From: Gammaproteobacteria bacterium CG_4_10_14_0_2_um_filter_38_22
GTDB lineage: Bacteria > Pseudomonadota > Gammaproteobacteria > Coxiellales > Coxiellaceae
Length of the DNA: 64,000 bases
Assembly (NCBI GenBank): GCA_002793195.1
Contig: PFPT01000017.1
Span: 155,943-219,942, forward strand
Direction: 5' to 3'
Under the pieces are notes generated by a model. That model did no database searches and had not been told where the DNA came from. It saw only the letters and a list, made by a program, of their open reading frames with translations. Positions 17,843 to 26,927 of this stretch are shown piece by piece. Each line of letters begins with the position of its first letter. The first letter of the stretch is position 1. The translations under genes and the position numbers were made by a program.

Positions 17843-18499
17843 TTACATAACCATATCAGGCATCTTTAAAGGATGCATTGGCAATGTCCATGTCTTTATG
17901 ACAATTTTTACTGACATATTGTATCGCTCCATCACAATTGCTTGCGGCAGATCAATATCATCTTTTGTAATAAACGAACCATAATGCAGCGTCCAGCCAT
18001 CTTGTTGCAATGCAGTTAAATGTCCGAAATCATCGTAACGTACTTTATAAGTACCCTGCTTTTGCGGCGCCGGCATATCCCTAATCCAATACGTTAACTC
18101 ACTCAATGGTAACGACCAACCCAATGCTTTGTGCATCAACCCTTCTGGTGTATGTGCTGTCATGGCATGCGTACCATTTTTCCATAGCGTTACCTTATTT
18201 TTTGCGCGATAAATTTCAGCACTATATAAACCCAACGATGAGACAATATGAATACGATATCCTTGATTAAATTGTTGCCATCTATAATTGGCGATCACCG
18301 GCTGATAACCTATTCTTTTAATTCCAAATGCCCCATCAATCATCCAAAACTTTATTTTTGCTAATGCTGCCTGACGTACTGCGGGTGATTTTTTTTCAAA
18401 AGCCCAAGATGACCGGGGCGCTTTTAGGGTTGCACAACCCGACAATAAAAATGCCGTGCCAATTGTTATGATTAATAAGTATTTTTTAAAAGTCATCAT
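17843..18499 (-). CDS. lolB: Outer-membrane lipoprotein receptor LolB
   Basis: Accepts lipoproteins from LolA and inserts them in the outer membrane. About 218 aa. It has a lipoprotein signal peptide with lipobox 'LLSGC' (Cys near residue 22), and 'HTPEGLMHKALGWSLPLSELTYWIRDMPAP' corresponds to the conserved LolB core (named by its key residues: LGW, PLSEL, WIRD). GTG 18502, ATG 18499 and ATG 18496 are all possible starts; GGA lies just upstream. Divergent from hemA, the conserved arrangement. The expected downstream ispE is missing: only 147 bases separate lolB from tRNA-Gln. Confidence 0.9.
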   Translation of the reverse strand: MMTFKKYLLIITIGTAFLLSGCATLKAPRSSWAFEKKSPAVRQAALAKIKFWMIDGAFGIKRIGYQPVIANYRWQQFNQGYRIHIVSSLGLYSAEIYRAKNKVTLWKNGTHAMTAHTPEGLMHKALGWSLPLSELTYWIRDMPAPQKQGTYKVRYDDFGHLTALQQDGWTLHYGSFITKDDIDLPQAIVMERYNMSVKIVIKTWTLPMHPLKMPDMVM

Positions 18500-18615
18500 C
18501 ACATTCCGCTGTATTTTTTATGTTCGAGAAAGTATATACCCAATGTAGTCATTACGTCCATTTGGATTCTCAATTTGAACGTTGTATCATGGCGCAAAAT
18601 AAACGGGTAATCATT

Positions 18616-19857
18616 ATGTCTTTATTAGTATATGGAATAAATCATCATACAGCGCCCATTGGCATACGCGAGAAATTGGTTTTTGATGAAACTCAATTAC
18701 CCAACGCATTACAAAATCTCATTGCGCACAACACCGTCAACGAAGCAGTTATCCTATCCACTTGCAATCGCACAGAAATTTACACTGACACAACGCAAAC
18801 TCACATTATTCTAGAATGGCTCATGCAAGAAAAATTATTTGGTAGTGGCAACCTAAGTCAATACTGCTATCAATTAGATGATATTCATGCTGTACGACAC
18901 ATGATGCGTGTAGCGAGTGGATTAGACTCCATGATATTGGGCGAACCGCAAATACTAGGACAAATGAAACAAGCTTATTTTATTGCACAACATGCGGGTG
19001 CAGTGGGTACATTACTAAGCCAAGTGTTTCCCGCTATTTTTTTCGCCAGTAAATTGGTGCGAACAGAAACGGATATTGGCGCACACCCGGTTACATTAGC
19101 TTATGCCATTACACAGCTATCAAAAAAAATTTATACCCAACCAGAAAATCAACGTATTTTATTTATTGGTGCGGGCGAAACAATTGAATTAATCGCACAA
19201 TATTTTTATAACTTAGGCGTAAAAAACATTACCATTGCTAATCGCACCTTAGAAAAATCAGAACGTATTGCTAAAACGGTAGGCGCAAAATCAATTCGCA
19301 TTCAGGATATTCCTGCACAGTTAAAAGAAACAGACATTGTCATCTCAGCTACCGCAAGTCAATTACCTTTGATTGGAAAAGGATTAATAGAAAGCACCCT
19401 AAGACAAAGGCAAACACCCTTATTATTAATTGATTTAGCCGTTCCACGCGATATTGAACCTGAAGTGGCAGCACTCAATCACGTCCATTTATACAATATC
19501 GATGACTTGCAAAAAATACTAGGTGACAATCTTAATAACAGACAAGAAGCAGCAAAACGCGCTGAAATCATGATTGAAGCAGAAGCCAATCAATTTCACC
19601 GAAAAATGCGTGTGTTTCATGCGAGACATGTCATCACAGAGTATCGCGATCGATTAGAAAAAATCCGGCAAATCGAACAAGAAAAAGCATTACGTCAATT
19701 GCAACAAGGTCACAACCCAAGCTTGGTGCTCGAGCAATTTGGGCATCATTTAATTAATAAAATCATGCATCATCCCACCATCAAGTTGCGTGAAGCTGCG
19801 TCTGAAGAACAATGCGACTTGTTTCAAAACATCAAAGCATTTTTCGAGTTAGAGTAA
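18616..19857 (+). CDS. hemA: Glutamyl-tRNA reductase
   Basis: First step of C5-pathway tetrapyrrole synthesis: NADPH reduction of Glu-tRNA to glutamate-1-semialdehyde. 413 aa. The catalytic Cys50 is in 'STCNRTEIY', the NADP site in 'LFIGAGETIEL', and the dimerisation helix is at the C-terminus. The open frame extends upstream to 18520, but only ATG 18616 gives the family N-terminus 'MSLLVYGINHHTAP'. It starts the operon-like run hemA-prfA-prmC-hemH. Confidence 0.96.
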   Translation: MSLLVYGINHHTAPIGIREKLVFDETQLPNALQNLIAHNTVNEAVILSTCNRTEIYTDTTQTHIILEWLMQEKLFGSGNLSQYCYQLDDIHAVRHMMRVASGLDSMILGEPQILGQMKQAYFIAQHAGAVGTLLSQVFPAIFFASKLVRTETDIGAHPVTLAYAITQLSKKIYTQPENQRILFIGAGETIELIAQYFYNLGVKNITIANRTLEKSERIAKTVGAKSIRIQDIPAQLKETDIVISATASQLPLIGKGLIESTLRQRQTPLLLIDLAVPRDIEPEVAALNHVHLYNIDDLQKILGDNLNNRQEAAKRAEIMIEAEANQFHRKMRVFHARHVITEYRDRLEKIRQIEQEKALRQLQQGHNPSLVLEQFGHHLINKIMHHPTIKLREAASEEQCDLFQNIKAFFELE

Positions 19858-19899
19858 GTCCTGTCGCATATTTCTTTAAATTCAGTATAATAGCCGGCT

Positions 19900-20982
19900 A
19901 TGAAAGAATCGCTTAAATTAAAATTAATGACTTTATCGAATCGTTATCGTGAAATCGGGGCGATGCTCAGCGATCCCTTAATTATTGATCAACAAAATAA
20001 ATTTCGAGATCTGAGCCGTGAATATGCACAACTCGAACCGATTGTGCAGTGCTTTTTACAATACGAACTCAACGAAGCAGGCATTACTTCCGCACAAGAG
20101 ATGCTAGAAGACAGTGATACTGAATTACAAGCGCTAGCACAAACAGAATTATCACAACTTAAAGCAGCACAAGAAAAACTAAACGAAACATTACAACTAT
20201 TATTATTACCCAAAGACCCTAACGATGATCGCAATGTGTTTTTAGAAATTCGCGCTGGAACAGGCGGACACGAAGCAGCGATCTTTGCAGGTGATTTATT
20301 CAGAATGTACAGTCGTTTTGCTGAAAATCAAGGCTGGCAATTTTCTGTCATCTCTGCACACGAAGGTGAACAAGGCGGATTCAAAGAAATTATCGTACGC
20401 ATTGAAGGTCAAGGGGTTTACTCTCAATTAAAATTTGAATCTGGCGCACACCGTGTCCAGCGCGTCCCCAAAACAGAAACACAAGGTCGTGTTCACACCT
20501 CTGCTTGCACCGTCGCCGTTTTACCCGAACAAGATGAAATTGATGAAATTAAAATTAACCCCGCTGATTTACGCGTTGATACTTTTCGCGCATCAGGTGC
20601 CGGCGGACAACACGTCAATAAAACAGATTCCGCAATTCGCATTACACACATTCCCAGCGGATTGGTAGTAGAGTGTCAAGATGAACGCTCACAACATAAA
20701 AATCGGGCACGCGCAATGTCATTGCTGTCATCACGATTACTTGATCAAGCACAAAGTAAACAAGCATCTGAACAAGCCGCGCATCGAAAAAGTTTAATTG
20801 GTAGCGGTGATCGCTCCGAACGCATTCGGACTTATAATTTTCCACAAGGCCGCATCACAGATCATCGAATTAATTTAACACTCTATCAATTAGATGATGT
20901 AATAGACGGAAAACTCAATGCGGTGATCATCCCACTCACGCGTGAACTACAAGCAGAATTATTAGCAGAGCTTGGCGAATAA
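19900..20982 (+). CDS. prfA: Peptide chain release factor 1
   Basis: Recognises UAA and UAG stops and triggers peptidyl-tRNA hydrolysis. 360 aa. The GGQ motif is at residues 235-237 ('[12 protein letters not shown]') and the PxT anticodon-mimic reads PKT at 190-192, identifying RF1 rather than RF2. The next gene, prmC, methylates the GGQ glutamine. Confidence 0.97.
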   Translation: MKESLKLKLMTLSNRYREIGAMLSDPLIIDQQNKFRDLSREYAQLEPIVQCFLQYELNEAGITSAQEMLEDSDTELQALAQTELSQLKAAQEKLNETLQLLLLPKDPNDDRNVFLEIRAGTGGHEAAIFAGDLFRMYSRFAENQGWQFSVISAHEGEQGGFKEIIVRIEGQGVYSQLKFESGAHRVQRVPKTETQGRVHTSACTVAVLPEQDEIDEIKINPADLRVDTFRASGAGGQHVNKTDSAIRITHIPSGLVVECQDERSQHKNRARAMSLLSSRLLDQAQSKQASEQAAHRKSLIGSGDRSERIRTYNFPQGRITDHRINLTLYQLDDVIDGKLNAVIIPLTRELQAELLAELGE

Positions 20983-21011
20983 AATACGCTCTATTTTGGC
21001 GCGACAGAAAA

Positions 21012-21839
21012 ATGAAATTACTAGAACACAAAAAGATCATCTTAAAAAAATTATCTGCCATTTCTCACTCTCCGCAACTCGACGCTGATTTAATATTAAT
21101 GCATGCGCTTAAAAAATCACGCGCGGCATTACTATTAAGTTTTAACAATGAATTATCAAATGAAGAAGTACAACTTATCAACTCACTCATTCATCGTCGA
21201 TGCAAAGGCGAACCCATTGCCTATTTGCTTGGCACACAGCCTTTTTGGACAATGGATTTAATAGTATCGTACGACACGCTCATTCCAAGACCTGAAACAG
21301 AATGTTTGGTCGAATGGATACTGTATCATTTTCCAACAACCGATGCGTTACAATTGGCTGACTTAGGCACTGGAACCGGCGCCATCGCAATTGCCTTAGG
21401 ACTAGAAAAAAAGAACTGGCATATTGATGCAACCGATCAATCAGCAGAAGCATTAGCGATCGCACAAAAAAATATCGTGAAACATAGCGTGAAAAATGTA
21501 TCGTTATACCTTGGAGATTGGTATAACGCTTTACCTAAACATCATTATCATGTGATTGTTTCTAACCCCCCTTACATCGCACAACAAGATGCGCATTTAA
21601 ATGATTTACAATTTGAACCACAAACCGCACTGACTGCTGGTGCTGACGGGTTAAACGATATTCGAAAAATTGTAACGCAAGCAAAAAACCACCTGGCAAA
21701 AAATGGTACATTAGTGATCGAACATGGTTTTGATCAAGCAAATGCGGTTGCCACTATTTTTAGAAACAGTGGGTTTCATGATATTCAAAACCATCGTGAT
21801 TTATCAGACATTCCCAGATTTGTAACGGGGGTAATATGA
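21012..21839 (+). CDS. prmC: Release factor glutamine methyltransferase
   Basis: SAM-dependent N5-methylation of the GGQ glutamine of RF1 and RF2. 275 aa. The SAM loop 'LADLGTGTGAIAIALG' and the catalytic 'NPPY' motif ('VSNPPYIAQ') are both present, with a helical N-terminal release-factor-binding domain. It overlaps hemH by four bases (ATGA), implying translational coupling. Confidence 0.95.
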   Translation: MKLLEHKKIILKKLSAISHSPQLDADLILMHALKKSRAALLLSFNNELSNEEVQLINSLIHRRCKGEPIAYLLGTQPFWTMDLIVSYDTLIPRPETECLVEWILYHFPTTDALQLADLGTGTGAIAIALGLEKKNWHIDATDQSAEALAIAQKNIVKHSVKNVSLYLGDWYNALPKHHYHVIVSNPPYIAQQDAHLNDLQFEPQTALTAGADGLNDIRKIVTQAKNHLAKNGTLVIEHGFDQANAVATIFRNSGFHDIQNHRDLSDIPRFVTGVI

Positions 21840-22783
21840 TTGGTATTTTATTAATTAACCTCGGCACGCCCGACGCACCAACAGAAGAAGCGGTGCGTGA
21901 TTATTTAAATGTGTTTTTATCTGACCCTTATGTCATCACATTGCCCACTTTTTTGCGCAATTTACTGGTTCAAAAGATTATTTTACCCAGACGTCCTAAA
22001 AAATCTGCTCATGCTTATCAACAAGTCTGGACGACGCAAGGGTCACCCTTGTTGGTAAACAGCATGGTGTTACGTGATGCATTACAAAAAAAATTGGGTG
22101 ATGATTTTTTTGTTGCACTTGGCATGCGATACAAAAACCCCAGTATCCAAAGCGCAATTGAAATACTGGAATCAAAACAATGTCAAAAAATAATTGTGTT
22201 ACCCTTATTTCCACAGTTTGCAAAAGCAACATCTCAATCAGCTATTGACTGTGCTTTATCTACGCTTCGAGAAAAAAATCTTGAATCCAGATCCTATATT
22301 ATTAATAATTTTCACCAAGATGATTTTTACATTCATGCTATTTCATCTCTGATTCAGGAATCATTAGCAAAAAATCCAACTGATTTTTTATTACTAAGCT
22401 ACCATGGTTTGCCAAAACGCCAAATTGATCCAAATAATAATTATCAAGCACAGTGTTATGAAACTGCAAAAAAAATTGCGCAGACACTAAAATTATCACC
22501 TGAGCAATATCAAGTAAGCTTTCAATCGCGGCTTGGGCTAGCGAAATGGATCGGGCCTTACACAGATCAAGTATTAGTGGAATTACGTAAAAAAAATATT
22601 AAGAACTTATCTGTTGCCTGTCCTTCATTTGTTGCAGATTGCATCGAAACACTCGAAGAAATCAATATCCGATTACGCGCGCAATGGATAAAACTAGGGG
22701 GTGAGAAGTTTCATCTCATTCCTTGCTTAAATGCAAATGCAATATGGGTTGATTCATTGGCGCACTGGTTGAGGCAACGATAA
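21836..22783 (+). CDS. hemH: Ferrochelatase
   Basis: Inserts Fe2+ into protoporphyrin IX, the last step of heme synthesis. 315 aa. 'LLINLGTPDAPTEEAVRDYL' at the N-terminus, the catalytic-His block 'LLSYHGLPKRQID', and the C-terminal 'CPSFVADCIETLEEI' are ferrochelatase signatures. Coupled to prmC and in one transcription unit with hemA; its 3' end overlaps the convergent O-antigen ligase gene by 30 bases. Confidence 0.95.
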   Translation: MIGILLINLGTPDAPTEEAVRDYLNVFLSDPYVITLPTFLRNLLVQKIILPRRPKKSAHAYQQVWTTQGSPLLVNSMVLRDALQKKLGDDFFVALGMRYKNPSIQSAIEILESKQCQKIIVLPLFPQFAKATSQSAIDCALSTLREKNLESRSYIINNFHQDDFYIHAISSLIQESLAKNPTDFLLLSYHGLPKRQIDPNNNYQAQCYETAKKIAQTLKLSPEQYQVSFQSRLGLAKWIGPYTDQVLVELRKKNIKNLSVACPSFVADCIETLEEINIRLRAQWIKLGGEKFHLIPCLNANAIWVDSLAHWLRQR

Positions 22784-23989
22784 TTTTGCACTGAAACACA
22801 GTGCAGCAAATAGCGAATACAAATGCATAATTGGAAATGATGCGAAAAACATATTAAATAATCCGCCAAATAAAATCGAAGCGAGCACTACTTGCATCAA
22901 ACAACGATACTCATGTGGTAACGCAAAAGTCATTTTAATTTGCATGCCCATCGCAATAAAAAACACGATCAAACCAAACACCCCAAATTCCAACATAAAA
23001 TTGAGATAAATGGATTCCACATAATTGATTGAGGGATTAAATATACGCTCATTTGCTGGAACAACGATGGGCAACTGCGCACGAATACCGCCCGTGCCAT
23101 AACCAAACCAAGGACGACGCACAATCATTTTTTTAGCAATAGACATCATCTCAACACGCTGACCAATCGAAGTGATCACCTTCAGCTGATCATAGTGTTC
23201 ATAATGCTGAACCATTGCTTGTATGCGCGTACGAAAATTAGTTGAAACAAGATAAGAAGAAGTGAGCATCATCGTACCCAGTAATGCTGCAACAATAACG
23301 CCTTTCCAGCCGAATCGAATAATGCCAATATAAAATAACATCAAACAAAACACAGCATACCCTGTTCTTCCTGTGCTCAAACACATGATATTGAAAGCCA
23401 TTAATAAAAAAATAATGATATAAAAAACGCGATTTTTTTTCAAAAATAAAAAGCGATAGAGACATATAAATGCAGCAATACTCATCGCAACACTTTGCAC
23501 AATATGATCCATAAATGGATTGGCTCTATCACCCGTTCCATGAGAGGTAAATTGAGCCAGTAAATCAAAATTAAAAACCCACTTTGCAAATCCCAATATT
23601 AATGTGATCAGCATCACACCTAAAAATACATTAACCATTCTTTGACGCCAGCGCTCATCTCTGATGACGCTCATCAATATAGGCGTCATTAACATCCAAT
23701 GGCGTTTTTGCAAATCATGAAAAATTTGATGTCCTGATGAAGTAGAATAAAATATACCCAAAATAAAAAGCGAAAATAACAACCAAAAACTTAAAATACC
23801 TGGGTTTTGCTTAATGCGATCCCAGCGGTCTTGCCACTGCCCAGCCAACATCGCAAAAAGAAACGCCCCTGTGTACGCAACAGAAGTTAATGACACTGAA
23901 ATCTGCGACACAAAAAAGGAAGTGGTCAAAAAAAATAATGCGAGCCATTCACTACGTCGCTGTAATATTGAGAAAAATCTTACCAACAT
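22754..23989 (-). CDS. O-antigen ligase/polymerase family membrane protein
   Basis: Polytopic inner-membrane protein, 411 aa, with about ten to twelve hydrophobic segments and a large periplasmic loop beginning near 'ISIGQRVEMMSIAKKMI'. The segment 'RRPWFGYGTGGIRAQLP' is characteristic of Wzy_C-domain proteins (WaaL O-antigen ligases and Wzy polymerases), which attach or polymerise O-antigen on the periplasmic face. ATG 23989 follows AGGG by seven bases; a TTG three bases earlier is in frame. No other LPS gene is adjacent, so ligase versus polymerase is not settled, though ligase is more likely. Its promoter may lie in the inverted repeat at 24038. Confidence 0.82.
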   Translation of the reverse strand: MLVRFFSILQRRSEWLALFFLTTSFFVSQISVSLTSVAYTGAFLFAMLAGQWQDRWDRIKQNPGILSFWLLFSLFILGIFYSTSSGHQIFHDLQKRHWMLMTPILMSVIRDERWRQRMVNVFLGVMLITLILGFAKWVFNFDLLAQFTSHGTGDRANPFMDHIVQSVAMSIAAFICLYRFLFLKKNRVFYIIIFLLMAFNIMCLSTGRTGYAVFCLMLFYIGIIRFGWKGVIVAALLGTMMLTSSYLVSTNFRTRIQAMVQHYEHYDQLKVITSIGQRVEMMSIAKKMIVRRPWFGYGTGGIRAQLPIVVPANERIFNPSINYVESIYLNFMLEFGVFGLIVFFIAMGMQIKMTFALPHEYRCLMQVVLASILFGGLFNMFFASFPIMHLYSLFAALCFSAKLSLPQPVRQ

Positions 23990-24037
23990 CAAACACCCTG
24001 TATAAAAAAAGACCTAACCACCTAAAAATGACTGTCG

Positions 24038-24194
24038 CATTATATACTGGTTTAACTTTAGGGCACGAATTTTAGCCTATCTTTGCCTGAGTCCTGTCTC
24101 TAAAGTATCAACAAACTACAAATGACACTAGCTGGCGAGGGTCTGGCATTTTACATAATCCGTTCGCATCCTAAAGTTAAACCAGTATATAATG
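24038..24194. repeat. 157-bp element bounded by perfect 25-bp inverted repeats with outward -10 boxes
   Basis: The left arm (24038-24062) and right arm (24170-24194) are exact reverse complements over 25 bases. Each arm carries TATAAT pointing outward: 24044-24039 on the minus strand towards the O-antigen ligase, 24188-24193 on the plus strand towards rdgB. The 107-base interior has no gene, and the similarity continues imperfectly a few bases inward. It could be a MITE-like insertion or a symmetrical divergent promoter. No clear target-site duplication is visible at the flanks. Confidence 0.8.
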
Positions 24195-24227
24195 GCGTTC
24201 TTTTTTTAATGTCCGGGATACCATCCA

Positions 24228-24845
24228 ATGAAAAATTCAGAAAAATTGAAAATCTTACTTGCTTCGTCTAATCCTGGAAAAATTCAGGAAATTATCGCCC
24301 TTTCTAAAAAATTACCCATTGAGTGGATTCCGCAGTCTGAATTTAACATTGAAGATACAGAAGAAACAGGCAAATCATTTATTGAAAATGCCATCTTAAA
24401 AGCACGCCATGCCGCAAAAATATCTGGAATGCCTGCGCTAGCAGATGATTCTGGTTTAGTGGTTGACGCGCTCGATGGTGCACCTGGTATTTTTTCCGCG
24501 CGCTATGCAGGCAAAACAGCGACCACCGAAGAACGTAATCAAAAATTATTAACTGAGTTAAAAGATATTGAAGAAGCTGATCGTACTGCAGCTTATCATT
24601 GTGTCTTAGCTTTAGTTGAAACAGAAAATGATCCTGTTCCGCTTATTTGTCACGGTGTATGGGAAGGATCCATTTTATTTGAACCCGCTGGAGAAAATGG
24701 TTTTGGTTATGATCCCATTTTTTATGTACCAACACATCAATGCTCTGCAGCAGAATTATCTACCGCAGAAAAAAACCGCATTAGTCATCGCGGACAAGTG
24801 ATGCAACAACTCATCGACGTGTTTAAATCTGCTAATGAACCGTAA
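24228..24845 (+). CDS. rdgB: dITP/XTP pyrophosphatase (HAM1 family)
   Basis: Hydrolyses non-canonical purine triphosphates (dITP, XTP) to keep them out of DNA and RNA. 205 aa. 'LLASSNPGKIQEI' at the N-terminus is the triphosphate-binding block; 'ALADDSGLVVDALDGAPGIFSARYAG' region (key residues DDSGL and GAPG.SARYAG) and 'GENGFGYDPIF' are the family motifs. It overlaps the convergent lipoprotein gene by 14 bases. Confidence 0.95.
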   Translation: MKNSEKLKILLASSNPGKIQEIIALSKKLPIEWIPQSEFNIEDTEETGKSFIENAILKARHAAKISGMPALADDSGLVVDALDGAPGIFSARYAGKTATTEERNQKLLTELKDIEEADRTAAYHCVLALVETENDPVPLICHGVWEGSILFEPAGENGFGYDPIFYVPTHQCSAAELSTAEKNRISHRGQVMQQLIDVFKSANEP

Positions 24846-25374
24846 TGACGACTCTACGGTTAAATGTTCTTCCCATTGGATAATGATTGCTAGCAATAGG
24901 GTTAGCATCACCTTGACCTAACACAACAATAGCATCTGAGCTCAAACCATCTTCACGCAAAAAAGTCGCTATGGTTTCTGCATAATGCAATGATAATAAG
25001 TCGCGCGCGGGATACAACCAGGTTGTATCGGTATATCCAGCCACTGTAATTCTTGGTCGAGCAAAATATTGCACATAACTATTCAAAAACTGCGCCAGAC
25101 GATCCAGGGTTTGCTCACGATTTGACTTTAAGGCACGCGTGTCTTTTGAAAAGAAACAATCAGTCGAAATTACAAATGTAAATATCACGCCTTGTTTAAT
25201 AACTTGAATTCCAGAACGCTCAATACCCAATAACAGCTTTTGCTGATCACCAGTTAAGTTTGATACGGTTGGATTTTCAATATAACTTGAATAATGAAGT
25301 TTATGATGGCAGGCCGTCAAACAAACAACCAAGCTCAACAACATACTCAAAAACATAATGCGTTGCATTTTCAT
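24832..25374 (-). CDS. OmpA-like lipoprotein, possibly DotK/IcmN-related
   Basis: 180-aa lipoprotein: signal peptide with lipobox 'LTAC' (Cys near residue 22), then an OmpA-type peptidoglycan-binding domain. The domain blocks are 'SKDTRALKSNREQTLDRLAQFL', 'ITVAGYTDTTWLYPARDLLSLHYA' (in part) and 'GQGDANPIASN...NRRVVI'. ATG 25374 follows AGGAAGA. Outer-membrane lipoproteins with this single-domain layout and length include DotK/IcmN of the Legionella/Coxiella Dot/Icm system. That identity is a guess from size, layout and motif; Pal-like or other OmpA lipoproteins are alternatives. No other dot/icm gene is in the window. Confidence 0.75.
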   Translation of the reverse strand: MKMQRIMFLSMLLSLVVCLTACHHKLHYSSYIENPTVSNLTGDQQKLLLGIERSGIQVIKQGVIFTFVISTDCFFSKDTRALKSNREQTLDRLAQFLNSYVQYFARPRITVAGYTDTTWLYPARDLLSLHYAETIATFLREDGLSSDAIVVLGQGDANPIASNHYPMGRTFNRRVVITVH

Positions 25375-25416
25375 TGCGATCTTCCTGTCGAAAATGATCG
25401 AAATCATAATATCATA

Positions 25417-26022
25417 TTAAAATTCTTCCCACATCATTTGAGCGGGCTGAGACAGAATTGTGCCGATTTGTGAAAAACACTTTTTAATTTGTTTTTCAAT
25501 ATCCAATCGATCGCTTTCATTAAAAACAAAACAAAATAACTGTAAGAAAGCAAATTGATCTTCCTCAAACAACGGGTCATTTTTTAATTCGCAGTAATGC
25601 ATAATACTGATTGCCGCATCTACCAGCTGTTGTCGAAACGATCTACGCAAAACTTGTACTTTTAACTTTGTTTCAAACAACATTTTTTGTTCAATCACAT
25701 GCGCTTTCATAATTTCATTTTGTAACGCACGCTTAATATTAATCGCCACGGGATCTGAAATCTCAGCAACCAATGCATGCGTATACTTTAACTCAGCAAT
25801 CACCCGTTGATGCCATAATAAAATTTGCGATTGTGCTAATTGGATTTGTTTTTTAGTTAAACGACCATAACGCGCTTTAGCAAGCCACAGCAAATATAAA
25901 ATAATATTCGTATTGAATCCACTTTGATGTTGAAGATGATGTACTGATGGATGTAACTCAGGCTCCGCTAAAATAGCCCGCGCAAAGGGGATAAAAGGGC
26001 AGTGCTGGTCGAAATCATCCAT
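25417..26022 (-). CDS. TIGR02444/DUF2390-like protein
   Basis: 201-aa mainly helical soluble protein. The N-terminal part ('FARAILAEPELHPSVHHLQH' followed by 'GFNTNIILYLLWLAKARYG' and 'LLWHQRVIAEL') follows the pattern of the TIGR02444/DUF2390 family of gammaproteobacteria, whose function is unknown. The C-terminal half is less conserved and longer than usual (family members are typically about 160 aa). Same strand as the lipoprotein gene downstream and the orphan gene upstream. Confidence 0.65.
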   Translation of the reverse strand: MDDFDQHCPFIPFARAILAEPELHPSVHHLQHQSGFNTNIILYLLWLAKARYGRLTKKQIQLAQSQILLWHQRVIAELKYTHALVAEISDPVAINIKRALQNEIMKAHVIEQKMLFETKLKVQVLRRSFRQQLVDAAISIMHYCELKNDPLFEEDQFAFLQLFCFVFNESDRLDIEKQIKKCFSQIGTILSQPAQMMWEEF

Positions 26023-26110
26023 GATTTTTCCCCAAGTAATTAAAATATTTTTTTTATATTGTACTCAATTTACACAGAAAGAAATACCGTTCCTGTTTTA
26101 ATAGGCGCTA

Positions 26111-26674
26111 CTAAGCGGCTTGGGCTTGCTGTGTCTCGCGAGAATGTAGCAACGACTCAAGATGCGCAATAATACGAGTATAAAACCCTGGATTTTGTGC
26201 TTGCTGACGCGCTAACAATTGCATTTGCAACTCACACTGCTCTTCAGATCCATTATCTACAATGGTTTTATTGCATTCAAACAATTGTGTTGTGATTGTT
26301 TCACTCAATTTTTCACGTGGCAGACCGGCAAGCTGAATTGCGTCAAGCAAAGCACGCGATGCCTTTTGCGCACGATGCACAACTTGATCACCTTCAACGC
26401 GATAATGAGATAAGTAATCTTTTAAAAATTCACAAAACTGTTTAATACCAGAATAAGAATAATAGCCTTTGTCTGGAATCATCATATGCGCTTCAATATC
26501 AGCGATGATGGCGTTTCCAACTTGATACAAAGCCAAGTCATTTTTGAAGATATCAGAATCACGCAATCTCAATTTTTGTAATTTTGTCATACGCTCGACT
26601 TGATTCAAGTAACGACGCAACAATAAACGGTACTCGCTAATCGCTTTTGCCATGGTTTCCGAAAATAATGACAT
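26111..26674 (-). CDS. Helical protein of unknown function
   Basis: 187-aa protein, no signal peptide or membrane segment, predicted mostly helical. Features seen: basic N-terminal helix ('YRLLLRRYLNQVERMTKLQKLRLR'-type, Arg/Lys/Leu rich, residues 15-38), two Cys in the middle and a Gln/Ala-rich end 'RETQQAQAA'. GAGGAG lies nine bases before ATG 26674, so expression is likely. I do not recognise a family. It is first in a minus-strand run with the DUF2390-like and OmpA-like genes. Confidence 0.6.
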   Translation of the reverse strand: MSLFSETMAKAISEYRLLLRRYLNQVERMTKLQKLRLRDSDIFKNDLALYQVGNAIIADIEAHMMIPDKGYYSYSGIKQFCEFLKDYLSHYRVEGDQVVHRAQKASRALLDAIQLAGLPREKLSETITTQLFECNKTIVDNGSEEQCELQMQLLARQQAQNPGFYTRIIAHLESLLHSRETQQAQAA

Positions 26675-26899
26675 TCAAAAAACTCCTCATCCAATAATGC
26701 CGTCAAAACTACAATGTAAAAAAACTTAAATTCATTATAAGAAACGAAGCTTAACGTAATATTAAAACATTATGATCTGTACAAAATATAATCAATCTTA
26801 TTTAGGTGAAAATGCGAAAATTACGACCTATTTTTAGTTACAATCAATAGATTAGCAGCAATATTGAAAATGTTAACTATACTCAAAGCTAGAGGATTT
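26675..26899. other. Intergenic region between divergent genes
   Basis: About 225 AT-rich bases between the 187-aa orphan and the L,D-transpeptidase gene. A TATACT at 26878-26883 could be a -10 box for the transpeptidase, but no -35 lies at the right distance. Nothing else stands out. Confidence 0.35.
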
Positions 26900-26917
26900 T
26901 TTAGTCACCAGACTAAA
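26900..26917 (+). promoter_or_regulatory. Hairpin just before the L,D-transpeptidase ribosome binding site
   Basis: TTTAGTC (26900-26906) and GACTAAA (26911-26917) form a perfect seven-pair stem with ACCA loop. GGGG, the presumed Shine-Dalgarno, follows at once. It may stabilise the leader or influence ribosome access. Confidence 0.35.
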
Positions 26918-26927
26918 GGGGTTGATT

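Noticed and set aside
18520..18615. Upstream extension of hemA
   Set aside because: The added residues are unlike glutamyl-tRNA reductases, and the family N-terminus begins at 18616.
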